Below are positions 1 to 8,121 of a DNA stretch of 64,000 bases, piece by piece; position 1 is the stretch's first letter; each line of letters begins with the position of its first letter. Position numbers and translations under genes: made by a program. Under the pieces are notes generated by a model. The model did not search any database and was not told the origin of the DNA. It worked only from the letters and a program-made list of their open reading frames with translations. The stretch spans positions 1-64,000 of the forward strand of contig NZ_JALJRB010000008.1 in assembly GCF_022968795.1 (NCBI RefSeq). The letters run 5' to 3'. The stretch comes from Desulfatitalea alkaliphila. GTDB lineage: Bacteria > Desulfobacterota > Desulfobacteria > Desulfobacterales > Desulfosarcinaceae.

Positions 1-742
1 AATTCAATTCGGGCTTGTAATTCAACTCGGCCTTGGCGAGGGCGGCGGCGTTTTGGGTGACTTTCGGCTTAAGGAACATGTGCTTTTCAGGATAAGCCAA
101 AAAGGGAAAGTAAGTCATGGTGGTCCACTTTGCCGCCACAACCTCCGTCAGACATTGGGCGAAGCCCTCAAACCGTTTCAAGTATTCGCTGCGGCCGTAA
201 AGCAGATCAAACAAACGCCCGGAAAATAGTCGCATGTTGTCGGCCGTTTTCAGACCATCCTTGAGGTCCATCTTCTCATTGGGAAATATCAGGTTGGTCT
301 TATTGACCACCTTAAGCGCCCGGCGCACGATTTCATCAAACTTTCCGCCTTCGAGCAGTTCCCGGTATGCCTTCTCGTTGAGTAATTCCAACAAAAGATC
401 CCTGGCAGCGACCTTGTAATCGCGTTCCTCCCGGAGATAAACGGGATCCTCAAATCCTTCCGGAAAACTTTTAAGAAAGTCCGACCGGGCATCCGGCAGA
501 CTTCTGTGCCCTTTCTCGGCGACTCGCTCAAAAAAGGATGGACTGTCGAGAATCGGATGTTTGGCTTCTTCGCCCTCGATTTTTTCAAAAGCCACATGGC
601 TCAATAGAAAGTATCTATCACCGGCATTAATAAAAAATATTCTCGCCTTTCCATCAGCAGTGATCTGCATGACCTTGCCGCTCCCCCAATCATGCTTCTC
701 CGGATGTCGCACCTTATCCCCGGCCTTGATCTTCATCGCCAT
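1..742 (-). CDS. DUF3553 domain protein, 3' end beyond window
   Basis: The frame stays open from an ATG at 742 to the window edge, so about 247 residues are visible and the C-terminus is missing. The N-terminus (MAMKIKAGDKVRHPEKHDWG, then GKV) has the look of the short DUF3553 domain, a small beta-rich module of unknown role. The rest is charged and mostly helical with no motif I recognise. GAGGAGG ends about six bases before the ATG at 742; a second ATG at 736 is possible. Function unknown. Confidence 0.75.
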   Translation of the reverse strand, partial: MAMKIKAGDKVRHPEKHDWGSGKVMQITADGKARIFFINAGDRYFLLSHVAFEKIEGEEAKHPILDSPSFFERVAEKGHRSLPDARSDFLKSFPEGFEDPVYLREERDYKVAARDLLLELLNEKAYRELLEGGKFDEIVRRALKVVNKTNLIFPNEKMDLKDGLKTADNMRLFSGRLFDLLYGRSEYLKRFEGFAQCLTEVVAAKWTTMTYFPFLAYPEKHMFLKPKVTQNAAALAKAELNYKPELN

Positions 743-1450
743 CAAATCCCTCCTCAAATCTCGCCCTTCAACCACAGTTGTTGGACTTCCGGAAAACGGA
801 TGACGGACACCTGACCACCGCGGGATATCGGATGCCGAAATATCCCGCGGTAAAGGTCACTTCTTGCCAACTGGGCAGTTCCATCACCTGTGCCTCCTAT
901 CAATTCCTCGCATCAACGGCCACTCCAGCCATGTCGGTCTTGTACCCTTGTCAACAACAACGCTTTCGTTTCAATCAACGCCCCTGTAAATTATTGCAGT
1001 GCGGCGCCTCCATGCAATGTTGTATCCTGGAGCATACCACCCCTCTTTGTCGGATGGGGTCAATTGTGCTGGTGTTTTCACCCTGCACCTTTTTCCTAAA
1101 CGATGGCCGTCATCCCGATTCACCTGAACCCCGGCGCAATGAAGCGGTAATTCAATCTGTCATCGGCCGGAGCCTTGCAATCTTGAGTTTTCGATAGGGA
1201 TACACAATCCATATGAAAGCCGCTGACAGCCGCAGCCATTTTGATAACGCGGACGCATCGCACTGCGGGCTGGAGTTTAGAATATTAAAAACGCAGCGTT
1301 GGTAAGTTGGGAAGGTGCCGCACACTGGATGCAAGAAGGGTGGCCCGGAGGTGGTGTTTCAAGATCCAGCCGAATGAAAAAACCAAAGCCATTGTTCCGG
1401 ACAGGATCGATGAGGCCGTGAAAACCAAGGCCGATGTCGTGATCATCGAT
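743..1450. other. gene-poor stretch
   Basis: About 700 bases with no convincing gene. Open frames here (for example 778-1197 on the plus strand) have odd composition and no usable ribosome site. The stretch holds a 12-bp inverted repeat at 817-851 and, at its right end, a short degraded coding remnant, both listed separately. Confidence 0.6.
817..851. repeat. 12-bp perfect inverted repeat
   Basis: ACCGCGGGATAT at 817-828 is repeated in inverted form at 840-851 around an 11-base loop. It lies 75 bases upstream of the DUF3553 gene start, so it could be an operator or part of its leader. There is no T-run, so a terminator is less likely. Confidence 0.5.
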
Positions 1451-1483
1451 TCAAGGTCCTTGCCTGCGCGACGGTGCTTGTAA
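1313..1483 (+). pseudogene. possible remnant of an Fe-S (CCG-domain) oxidoreductase
   Basis: In one plus-strand frame the sequence reads WCFKIQPNEKTKAIVPDRI, then DEAVKTKADVVIIDS, then stop at 1481. The pattern of an R/I-x-x-A helix followed by TGADxLV-like residues resembles the end of a cysteine-rich CCG domain of HdrB/GlpC-type Fe-S oxidoreductases, but the expected ACPFC-like motif is gone and no start is visible. It overlaps the 3' end of the opposite-strand regulator by about 30 bases. This is a low-confidence reading from memory of the family. Confidence 0.25.
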
Positions 1484-3181
1484 CGGATCGTACTTTTTTC
1501 TTCTCCGCCACAATGTCACCCGGGATATGCCCAACTCCCCGGCGGCGGCGCCCAGGTTGCCGTCATGTTTGGCGATGGCCGCAGTGATGGCCCGGTACTC
1601 TTGCTCGCGCCGTTTTTTTTGCACGTCGAGGGTGGTGGCGAGGTCGGTTTCACAGGCATCGGCCGGCACAACTGTTTCCGGACTGGAAATTTGCAAGGGC
1701 AGGCAGTCCGGGGTGATTTCACTTTCGCGGCTCATGGCGAGGGCGTGCTCGATGGCGTTCTCGAGCTCGCGAATGTTGCCCGGCCAGTGGTAGCGCAGCA
1801 GGAGTTGTTGGGTGGACAGGCTGAAGGTTTTCAAATGCCGGCGCTCGTTTTTCTGATGCTTGTCGATGAAATGACCCGCAAGTCTCAGGATGTCTTCGGT
1901 TCTTTCCCGCAGTGGTGGGATGTGCAGGGGGATCACGGCCACCCGGTAGTATAAATCCATCCGGAATTTACCTTGCTGGATGCGGGCCGCAAGATTCTGA
2001 TTGGTGGCGCAAAGGATGCGTACATCCACTGGATATAAGCGGTCCGAGCCGACAGGGCGCACCTTGCGTTCCTGCAGCACCCGGAGCAGCTTGACCTGCA
2101 TGCTCATGTCCAGCTCTCCGATTTCATCCAGAAAAAGCGTGCCCTCCCGGGCTTCCCGGAAAAGGCCGGCCCGGTCCGAAATGGCGCCGGTGAAGGCGCC
2201 TTTGACATGACCGAACAGTTCCGACTCGAGCAGTGCTTCCGGTAGGGCGCCACAGTTGACGGCCACGAAGGGTTTGTTCTTGCGATGGCTCTGGCCGTGA
2301 ATGGCCCGGGCGGCCACCTCCTTGCCCACCCCGGTTTCGCCGCTGATCAAAACGCTCGAATCGACTTCGGCGCAGCGCACGATGGTCTCGAAGACGCCCT
2401 GCATCTTGCGGTCGCCGCCGATCATGCCCGTCTGCAATGCGTTGCGGCGCTGCTGGCGTTTGAAGTGAAACAACTCCCGCTCCTTTTCGGCCAGGCGCAG
2501 GTTGTCGGTGATGTCGGTGAGGGTTTCGGCCTGGGCGAACAAACGGCCCCGGGCGTCGTAGATCGGGCGGATCTCGCCGATGAATTGGCGCAATCGGCCG
2601 TCCACGGTCAGGGTCAACTCCACCGGCCCCTTGACGCCCAAGGGCAGCAGCGGCGATTTGCGGCCGCAGTGCAGGGCCGCGCTCTCGGGGCTGCCGAACA
2701 TGTAGCGCCCGTTTTCATCGAAGATCGAGACGCAATCCCGGATGCCGAAAAGGATGCTTTGGAGCATGCGCTTTTCCTTTTCCAGTTCGTCGCGCATGCG
2801 CTTTTGCTCGCTGATGTCCACCAAGATAACGTTGACGGTGGCCGGTCGTCCGTTTTCGTCGGTGTTGAGGGACTGGTGAAACAGGATCGGTATCTTCTCC
2901 CTGTTCTCCGGTCCGTAGATGTAGAGTTCATACTGGACCGACTGGTGGCCCTCCCGGAGCAGCCGGGCATAATGTTCCACCATTTGGATTTCTTCGACGC
3001 TGATCAGGGTGCGCATGTCCCGGCCGATCAGATTGGCGCGGTCGGCGCCGGCGAATTCGAGAAAGGTGTCGTTGACATCCAGCAGAATGAAGTTGAGATC
3101 GGTAAGCCAGAAGCTGACCTTCAGATCGTCCAGGATGCGCTTGAGATTGACGTTGGGGTGGACCGTCGGGCTTGGAGGCAT
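1451..3181 (-). CDS. sigma54-dependent transcriptional activator with two PAS domains
   Basis: 576 residues: two PAS-type sensor regions at about 10-125 and 135-230, a short linker, an AAA+ sigma54-interaction domain at about 253-480 and a Fis-type helix-turn-helix at about 540-563. Visible motifs are Walker A GETGVGKE (281-288), the sigma54-contact loop GAFTGA (328-333) and Walker B TLFLDEIGE. AGGAG lies about nine bases before the ATG. The gene is divergent from the carboxylase operon, and a palindrome plus a -24/-12 element lie in the shared intergenic region, so it very likely activates that operon in response to a cytoplasmic ligand or redox cue. The ligand is unknown. Confidence 0.93.
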   Translation of the reverse strand: MPPSPTVHPNVNLKRILDDLKVSFWLTDLNFILLDVNDTFLEFAGADRANLIGRDMRTLISVEEIQMVEHYARLLREGHQSVQYELYIYGPENREKIPILFHQSLNTDENGRPATVNVILVDISEQKRMRDELEKEKRMLQSILFGIRDCVSIFDENGRYMFGSPESAALHCGRKSPLLPLGVKGPVELTLTVDGRLRQFIGEIRPIYDARGRLFAQAETLTDITDNLRLAEKERELFHFKRQQRRNALQTGMIGGDRKMQGVFETIVRCAEVDSSVLISGETGVGKEVAARAIHGQSHRKNKPFVAVNCGALPEALLESELFGHVKGAFTGAISDRAGLFREAREGTLFLDEIGELDMSMQVKLLRVLQERKVRPVGSDRLYPVDVRILCATNQNLAARIQQGKFRMDLYYRVAVIPLHIPPLRERTEDILRLAGHFIDKHQKNERRHLKTFSLSTQQLLLRYHWPGNIRELENAIEHALAMSRESEITPDCLPLQISSPETVVPADACETDLATTLDVQKKRREQEYRAITAAIAKHDGNLGAAAGELGISRVTLWRRRKKYDPLQAPSRRQGP

Positions 3182-3208
3182 GGGATGCCGCTCCTGATAT
3201 CTCGAGGC

Positions 3209-3271
3209 TGTTTCACCTGTGATTCAGATGATTCACATGTTTCAGTGATGTTAAGCATAAAGTGAAACATG
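3209..3271. promoter_or_regulatory. candidate upstream activator site (TGTTTCA palindrome)
   Basis: CATGTTTCA at 3236-3244 is exactly inverted at 3263-3271 (TGAAACATG) with an 18-base spacer, and a third half-site TGTTTCA sits at 3209-3215. It lies just upstream of the activator start and about 90 bases before the -24/-12 element at 3341. That is the usual arrangement of an enhancer bound by a sigma54 activator. Assignment to the 1451-3181 protein is inference. Confidence 0.6.
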
Positions 3272-3340
3272 CCGAACTGTCAACCGGCTGCGCCGTCCGC
3301 CAATGTCTTTGATTTCAAAACAAAAGCAACTTCGGGCAGG

Positions 3341-3357
3341 TTGGCATCAACCTTGAA
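3341..3357 (+). promoter_or_regulatory. sigma54-type -24/-12 promoter candidate
   Basis: TTGGCATCAACCTTGAA matches the sigma54 consensus (TGGCAC-N5-TTGC) closely, with GG and GA separated by ten bases (GA in place of GC). It is 112 bases upstream of the carboxyltransferase start and downstream of the palindromic activator site. Confidence 0.55.
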
Positions 3358-3468
3358 TTACTTACTCTGATGGCTGGGCCGTCGTTCCTGGCGCCCTGAC
3401 TACCGGCTGCGTTCATCCCGCCACAGGCTATCGCTTAAATGCAAGCGTTCAAAGGAGGCCGCGACACC

Positions 3469-5085
3469 ATGCATGTGATCGAGTCCCGCATCGACACCCA
3501 ATCGGATGCCTATCGAAAAAACTACGAGGCCATGGCGGCCCGGGTGGCCGAGTTGAACACGGAATTGGACCGGGCGTTGAACGATCGCCCGGACAAGGAT
3601 TTGAAACGGCTGACGGCAGCGGGAAAGCTGCCGACCCCTAAAAAGCTCGAGCTGCTGCTGGACCCCAACACGCCCTTTCTCGAAATCGGGCCATTGGCCG
3701 CCAAAGGGATGTACGACGGCAAGGTGCACAAGGCCGGCATGATCATCGGGGTCGGCCTGGTCTCCGGCAAGGAGGTGCTCTTATCGGTCAACGACCCCAG
3801 CATCAAGGGGGGCGCCTCCTTTCCCATGAGCGTGAAAAAAACCCTGCGCAGCCAGGTCATTGCCATGGAGAACCGGCTGCCCATGGTGAATCTGCTGGAT
3901 TCGGCGGGCGCCTTTTTGCCGTTGCAGTCCGAGATTTTCCCGGATGTGGATGACGGTGGTCGCGTCTTCTACCATCAGGCGCTCATCAGCAAGATGGGGA
4001 TTGCCCAAATCACGGCCGTCATGGGTTTGTGCACGGCCGGCGGCGCCTATATACCGGCCATGAGCGACGAGGTGGTGCACGTGCAGGGCCACGGCGCGAT
4101 CTTCCTGGGCGGCCCGCCGCTGGTCAAGGCCGCCACCGGCGAGGAGGTCACGGCGGACGAATTGGGCGGCGCGGAGGTGCACTGCGCCGAATCGGGCGTA
4201 TCGGATTACTTCGCCGAAGACGACGCCCATGCCATCGAAATCGTGCGCCGACTGGTGGCCAACCTGCCGGACAGCCCCAAGGCCCTATCCCCCCTCCGGG
4301 AGCCCCGGCCGCCGATCTACGACCCCAAGGAGATCTACGGCATCGTTCCGGGGGATATCGCCGAACCCTACGACATCCGGGAAGTCATCGCCCGGATCGT
4401 CGACGGCAGCGAGTTCATCGAATTCAAGCAGATGTACGGGCCGACCTTGATTTGCGGTTTCGCCCACATCCACGGCTACCCGGTGGGCATTCTGGGCAAC
4501 AACGGCATCCTTTTTTCGGAAAGCGCCTTGAAGGGCACCCATTTCATCCAGTTGTGCGACAAGCGCCAAATCCCCCTGGTCTTCCTGCAAAACATCACCG
4601 GCTTTATCATCGGACGGGATTACGAGCGCGGCGGGATCACCAAAAACGGCCACAAAATGGTCAACGCGGTGGCCACGGCCACCGTTCCCAAGTTCACCGT
4701 GATGGTGGGGGCTTCGTTCGGCGCCGGCAACTACGCCATGTGCGGCCGGGCCTACGGTCCCCGCTTCTTATGGACCTGGCCCAATCACCAGATCGGGGTG
4801 ATGGGCGGCCGGCAGGCGGCCGATGTGCTCGTCACCCTGCAAAACGACCAGCGCGCGCGGGCCGGGCAGCCGCCGATGAGCGAAGCGGAAGCCGCCGCCA
4901 TCCGCGAGCCGGTGGTGGCGGCCGCCCTCAAGGAGGGCAACGCCTATTACAGCACCGCCAATCTTTGGGATGACGGCATCATCGATCCGGCCAAGACCCG
5001 CGACGTGCTGGGGTTGAGTATCGGCGCGGCGCTCAATGCGCCGATTCGCAGCGATGTGCACGGCTACGGCATTTTCCGTATGTAA
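3469..5085 (+). CDS. acyl-CoA carboxylase, carboxyltransferase (beta) subunit
   Basis: 538 residues of the biotin-dependent carboxyltransferase family, closest in style to methylcrotonyl-/geranyl-CoA carboxylase beta subunits (Liu/Atu). Two crotonase-fold halves are visible: the acyl-CoA half with LLDSAGAFLPLQ and MGLCTAGGAYIPAMSDE, and the carboxybiotin half with GNNGILFSESALKGTHFIQL and FGAGNYAMCGRAYGPRF. AAAGGAGG at 3451-3458 supports the ATG at 3469 over one at 3439. It transfers CO2 from carboxybiotin to an acyl-CoA together with the next two genes. The substrate is not determined by sequence; AtuA and enoyl-CoA hydratase neighbours suggest a branched or isoprenoid acyl-CoA. Confidence 0.9.
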   Translation: MHVIESRIDTQSDAYRKNYEAMAARVAELNTELDRALNDRPDKDLKRLTAAGKLPTPKKLELLLDPNTPFLEIGPLAAKGMYDGKVHKAGMIIGVGLVSGKEVLLSVNDPSIKGGASFPMSVKKTLRSQVIAMENRLPMVNLLDSAGAFLPLQSEIFPDVDDGGRVFYHQALISKMGIAQITAVMGLCTAGGAYIPAMSDEVVHVQGHGAIFLGGPPLVKAATGEEVTADELGGAEVHCAESGVSDYFAEDDAHAIEIVRRLVANLPDSPKALSPLREPRPPIYDPKEIYGIVPGDIAEPYDIREVIARIVDGSEFIEFKQMYGPTLICGFAHIHGYPVGILGNNGILFSESALKGTHFIQLCDKRQIPLVFLQNITGFIIGRDYERGGITKNGHKMVNAVATATVPKFTVMVGASFGAGNYAMCGRAYGPRFLWTWPNHQIGVMGGRQAADVLVTLQNDQRARAGQPPMSEAEAAAIREPVVAAALKEGNAYYSTANLWDDGIIDPAKTRDVLGLSIGAALNAPIRSDVHGYGIFRM

Positions 5086-5105
5086 CCCAACCCATGGGGA
5101 ACCTG

Positions 5106-6590
5106 ATGTTCAAGAAAATATTGATTGCCAACCGCGGCGAGATCGCGGTGCGGATCATGCGCACTTGCCGGGAGATGGGCATCGCCGCGGTCGCCGTCCA
5201 TTCCGAGGCCGACCGGCATGCCCCGCACGCCCTTTCGGCCGACGAGGCCGTGCCCATCGGACCCGCCGAGCCGTCCCAAAGCTACCTGAACATGGACCGC
5301 ATCATCGCGGCCGTGAGACAGACCGGCGCCGATGCCGTTCATCCGGGCTACGGTTTTCTGGCCGAAAATGCCGACTTCGCCGAACGCTGCGAGCGGGAAG
5401 GGATCGTCTTCATCGGCCCCCCGGCCCGGGTGATCCGGCAACTGGGCGACAAAATCACGGCCCGGCGCATCATGCACAAGGGCGGGGTACCCATTATCCC
5501 CGGCATGCTCGAGGCGGCGGATGACCCCGCCGCCTGGGCGGCCGCTGCCGCGCAGACCGGTTTTCCATTGTTGATCAAGGCTTCGGCCGGCGGGGGCGGC
5601 AAAGGCATGCGCATCGTCGAGCGCCCGGCGGACCTGGCGGAAGCCTGCCGGGCCGCCTCCCGGGAAGCCGCCGCCGCTTTCGGCAGCGGCACCATCTACT
5701 TGGAAAAATTTCTTCCCCGATCCCGTCATGTGGAGATCCAGATCTTGGCTGACGGCCGGGGCCACACCGTCCACCTCCTGGAACGGGAATGCTCCATCCA
5801 GCGCCGGCATCAGAAGATCATCGAAGAGACCCCCAGTTCGGCACTGTACCCGGTGCTGCGCGCCGCCATGGGGCAGGCGGCGGTGGCGGCCGCCCGCGCG
5901 GCAGGTTACGTGAACGCGGGCACGGTGGAGTTCATCCTGGACCCGGAAGGCCGCTTTTACTTCCTGGAAGTCAACACGCGCCTGCAGGTGGAGCACCCCA
6001 TCACGGAGATGATCACCGGCTTGGATTTGGTGCGCCGGCAGATCGAAATCGCCGCCGGCCGGCCGCTCTCATTGACCCAGGAAGAAGTATGCGGCCGGGG
6101 GCATGCCATCGAATGCCGCATTTACGCCGAAGATCCCGAGCGGGATTTCATGCCCTCGCCGGGACGGATCGCCTATCTGCGGGAACCGGCCGGACCGGGT
6201 GTCCGCAACGACTGCGGCGTTTGTGCCGGCTTCGAGGTACCGGTGGAGTACGATCCCATCCTGTCCAAGCTTGTGGTCCACGCGGAAAGCCGCGATCTGG
6301 CCATCCGGCGCATGATCCGGGCGTTGCAATCGTATGTTGTTCTGGGGGTGAGGACACCCATCGACTTTTTGCTGGATGTGCTCGCCTCGGCACCGTTCCG
6401 GTCCGGAAAGACTTATACCGATTTCATCGCCACGCATATGGCCGAGTGGGCGCCGGACGGCCAAGCGCTGGAACTGGCCGCCCTGGCGCATGCGGCGGAC
6501 GCCATGGCACCCAAGGCGCGCCCGGCCGGGCGCGTTGCGGCGGAAACCCGCCCCGGCCCCTGGCATACCTTGAAGCACTGGCGACTGTAA
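5106..6590 (+). CDS. acyl-CoA carboxylase, biotin carboxylase subunit
   Basis: Starting at MFKKILIANRGEIAVRIMRT, about 494 residues with the ATP-grasp biotin carboxylase layout: N-terminal domain, glycine-rich ATP loop KASAGGGGKGMRIV, catalytic stretch EVNTRLQVEHPITEMITG, and C-terminal domain (GHAIECRIYAEDP). An ATG 12 bases earlier is possible, but GGGGA before 5106 and family start points favour this one. It carboxylates biotin on the carrier protein encoded next. Unlike AtuF/LiuD it has no fused biotinyl domain; the carrier is a separate gene. Confidence 0.92.
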   Translation: MFKKILIANRGEIAVRIMRTCREMGIAAVAVHSEADRHAPHALSADEAVPIGPAEPSQSYLNMDRIIAAVRQTGADAVHPGYGFLAENADFAERCEREGIVFIGPPARVIRQLGDKITARRIMHKGGVPIIPGMLEAADDPAAWAAAAAQTGFPLLIKASAGGGGKGMRIVERPADLAEACRAASREAAAAFGSGTIYLEKFLPRSRHVEIQILADGRGHTVHLLERECSIQRRHQKIIEETPSSALYPVLRAAMGQAAVAAARAAGYVNAGTVEFILDPEGRFYFLEVNTRLQVEHPITEMITGLDLVRRQIEIAAGRPLSLTQEEVCGRGHAIECRIYAEDPERDFMPSPGRIAYLREPAGPGVRNDCGVCAGFEVPVEYDPILSKLVVHAESRDLAIRRMIRALQSYVVLGVRTPIDFLLDVLASAPFRSGKTYTDFIATHMAEWAPDGQALELAALAHAADAMAPKARPAGRVAAETRPGPWHTLKHWRL

Positions 6591-6629
6591 CCAAAATCGA
6601 CCTTTACCGGCAAGCGGAGGACCGTCTGC

Positions 6630-7187
6630 ATGGATGTCCGACTGAGACACAAAGAGAATATCATCGCCTTTGCAGTGGAACCGGCGGGCGACGGCAAGTT
6701 CAGCGCCACCTTCGGCGATCGGCGGGTCGATGTGGCTTTCGAGCGCATTTCCGAACACCAGATACGCCTGAGCGTGGACGGCCGCCAGACCCTGGCCTTC
6801 GTGGCCGAGACCCCTGAGGGCAAATCGGTGATGGTGGACGGGCGCACCTTCCTGCTTGCGGACGAGCGCGCCGCGGGAACACGGCCCCGGGCAAGATCGA
6901 CCGACGGCCCCAAGGCGGTTACACCGCCCATGCCGGCAGTGGTGACCCAAATCCTGGTGACCGAGGGCGGGGCGGTAGAAAAAGGGCAAGGGCTGCTGGT
7001 GGTCTCGGCCATGAAGATGGACACCCTTCTCACCGCGCCGTTCGCGGGCGTGGTCAGGCGCATCAACGTGGCAGAAGGGCAGAAGGTGGCGCCCGGGCAG
7101 GTGTTGGTGGATATCGATCCCCCGGCGGCCGATGGTGTGGCGGCGCCCGCCGCCGACGCGGCAGCGAACGATCAAGGAGACCGTTGA
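6630..7187 (+). CDS. biotin carboxyl carrier protein of acyl-CoA carboxylase
   Basis: 185 residues. The C-terminal biotinyl/lipoyl fold (about 97-168) carries SAMKM, with Lys129 the predicted biotinylation site. Residues 1-85 form a beta-rich linker domain like those before the biotinyl domain of fused alpha subunits, so this is probably the split-off C-terminal part of an ancestral alpha subunit. A purine-rich GCGGAGGA precedes the ATG. It shuttles carboxybiotin between the two preceding subunits. Confidence 0.9.
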   Translation: MDVRLRHKENIIAFAVEPAGDGKFSATFGDRRVDVAFERISEHQIRLSVDGRQTLAFVAETPEGKSVMVDGRTFLLADERAAGTRPRARSTDGPKAVTPPMPAVVTQILVTEGGAVEKGQGLLVVSAMKMDTLLTAPFAGVVRRINVAEGQKVAPGQVLVDIDPPAADGVAAPAADAAANDQGDR

Positions 7188-7966
7188 TGACGGAAAAGGA
7201 TTTGCTCTACCGCGTCGAACGGCATGTGGGCACCATCACCATCCATCGGGCCGCCACGCGCAACGCCATCACCCTTGAAGCGGTGACACTGTTCCATGCG
7301 GCCCTGGACCAGGCCCTGGCGGATGTCGATGTGCGCGCGGTCTGCATCACCGGCGCCGGCGACAAGGCCTTCTGCTCGGGGGCCGACCTGGGAAGCGGCA
7401 TGCAGGACGACGCGGCAGGCCGACGCGACCGCTTCGACAGCTATGCCCGGCTCATCAGCCGCCTGGCGGAATTTCCCAAGCCCACCGTGGCGCGGGTCAA
7501 CGGCCACTGTCTGGCCGGCGGCACCGGTTTCATGCTGGCCTGCGACATCGTGATCGCCAAAGCGTCGGCCCAATTCGGCACCCCCGAGGTCAACGTCGGG
7601 CTGTTTCCCATGATGATCGGGGCGCTGATTTTCCGCAATGTTCCGCGCAAAAAGGCCATGGAGATGATCTTGCTGGGCCGGCGCCTCACAGCCGACCAAG
7701 CCCTTTCGATGGGACTGGTCACCCGGGTCGTGCCGGATGCCGATTTGGACGCCGAGGTGGACCAGGTGCTCGCTGAACTTGCCGCCAAGAGCCCCATCGG
7801 CCTCAAGCTGGGCAAGACGGCCTTTGCCGCCGCCGAGCAGATGCCCCTGACCGAGGCGGTGCGTTACCTGGGCAGTCAACTGGCGGTGGTGGCCGCGACG
7901 CAGGATGCCCGGGAAGGCATCCGCGCTTTTGTGGAAAAACGCGCCCCGCAATTCAAAGGAGAATGA
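7187..7966 (+). CDS. enoyl-CoA hydratase/isomerase
   Basis: 259 residues of the crotonase superfamily: ADLGSGM-type oxyanion loop after AFCSG, and HCLAGGTGFMLACDIVIA forming the second oxyanion region. The ATG shares its A with the TGA of the carrier gene, and AAGGAGA precedes it, so translation is coupled. In Atu/Liu pathways the equivalent enzyme hydrates the carboxylated enoyl-CoA (AtuE, 3-methylglutaconyl-type hydratase); that specific role here is inference. Confidence 0.88.
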   Translation: MTEKDLLYRVERHVGTITIHRAATRNAITLEAVTLFHAALDQALADVDVRAVCITGAGDKAFCSGADLGSGMQDDAAGRRDRFDSYARLISRLAEFPKPTVARVNGHCLAGGTGFMLACDIVIAKASAQFGTPEVNVGLFPMMIGALIFRNVPRKKAMEMILLGRRLTADQALSMGLVTRVVPDADLDAEVDQVLAELAAKSPIGLKLGKTAFAAAEQMPLTEAVRYLGSQLAVVAATQDAREGIRAFVEKRAPQFKGE

Positions 7967-7971
7967 TCGCC

Positions 7972-8121
7972 ATGCTGTATCGTTTCGCAGGCCACACCCC
8001 GTCCATCGGCGAAGGGACTTTTGTCGGCGCGCCGGCCGGTGTTATCGGCAACGTCGTCATCGGCGACGGGGCCGTCATCGGGCACCGCAACCAAGGAGGG
8101 TGGCAGCATGCGCGATCCTGA
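7972..8121 (+). pseudogene. truncated gamma-carbonic-anhydrase-type hexapeptide protein
   Basis: After AAAGGAGAATGATCGCC an ATG opens a 49-codon frame beginning MLYRFAGHTPSIGEGTFVGA and containing VIGNVVIGDGAVIG, the left-handed beta-helix start of gamma-carbonic-anhydrase-like proteins, normally 170-200 residues. The frame ends at a TGA inside the following gene's start region, with none of the metal-binding histidines left. It seems to be the 5' stump of a gene whose remainder was deleted. It could still be translated, which may help couple the next gene. Confidence 0.7.

Noticed and set aside
778-1197. 139-codon frame in the first gene-poor stretch
   Set aside because: No ribosome site, odd composition, no recognisable motif.
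2285-3265. 326-codon plus-strand frame opposite the sigma54 activator
   Set aside because: Antisense to a well-defined gene, with no family features.
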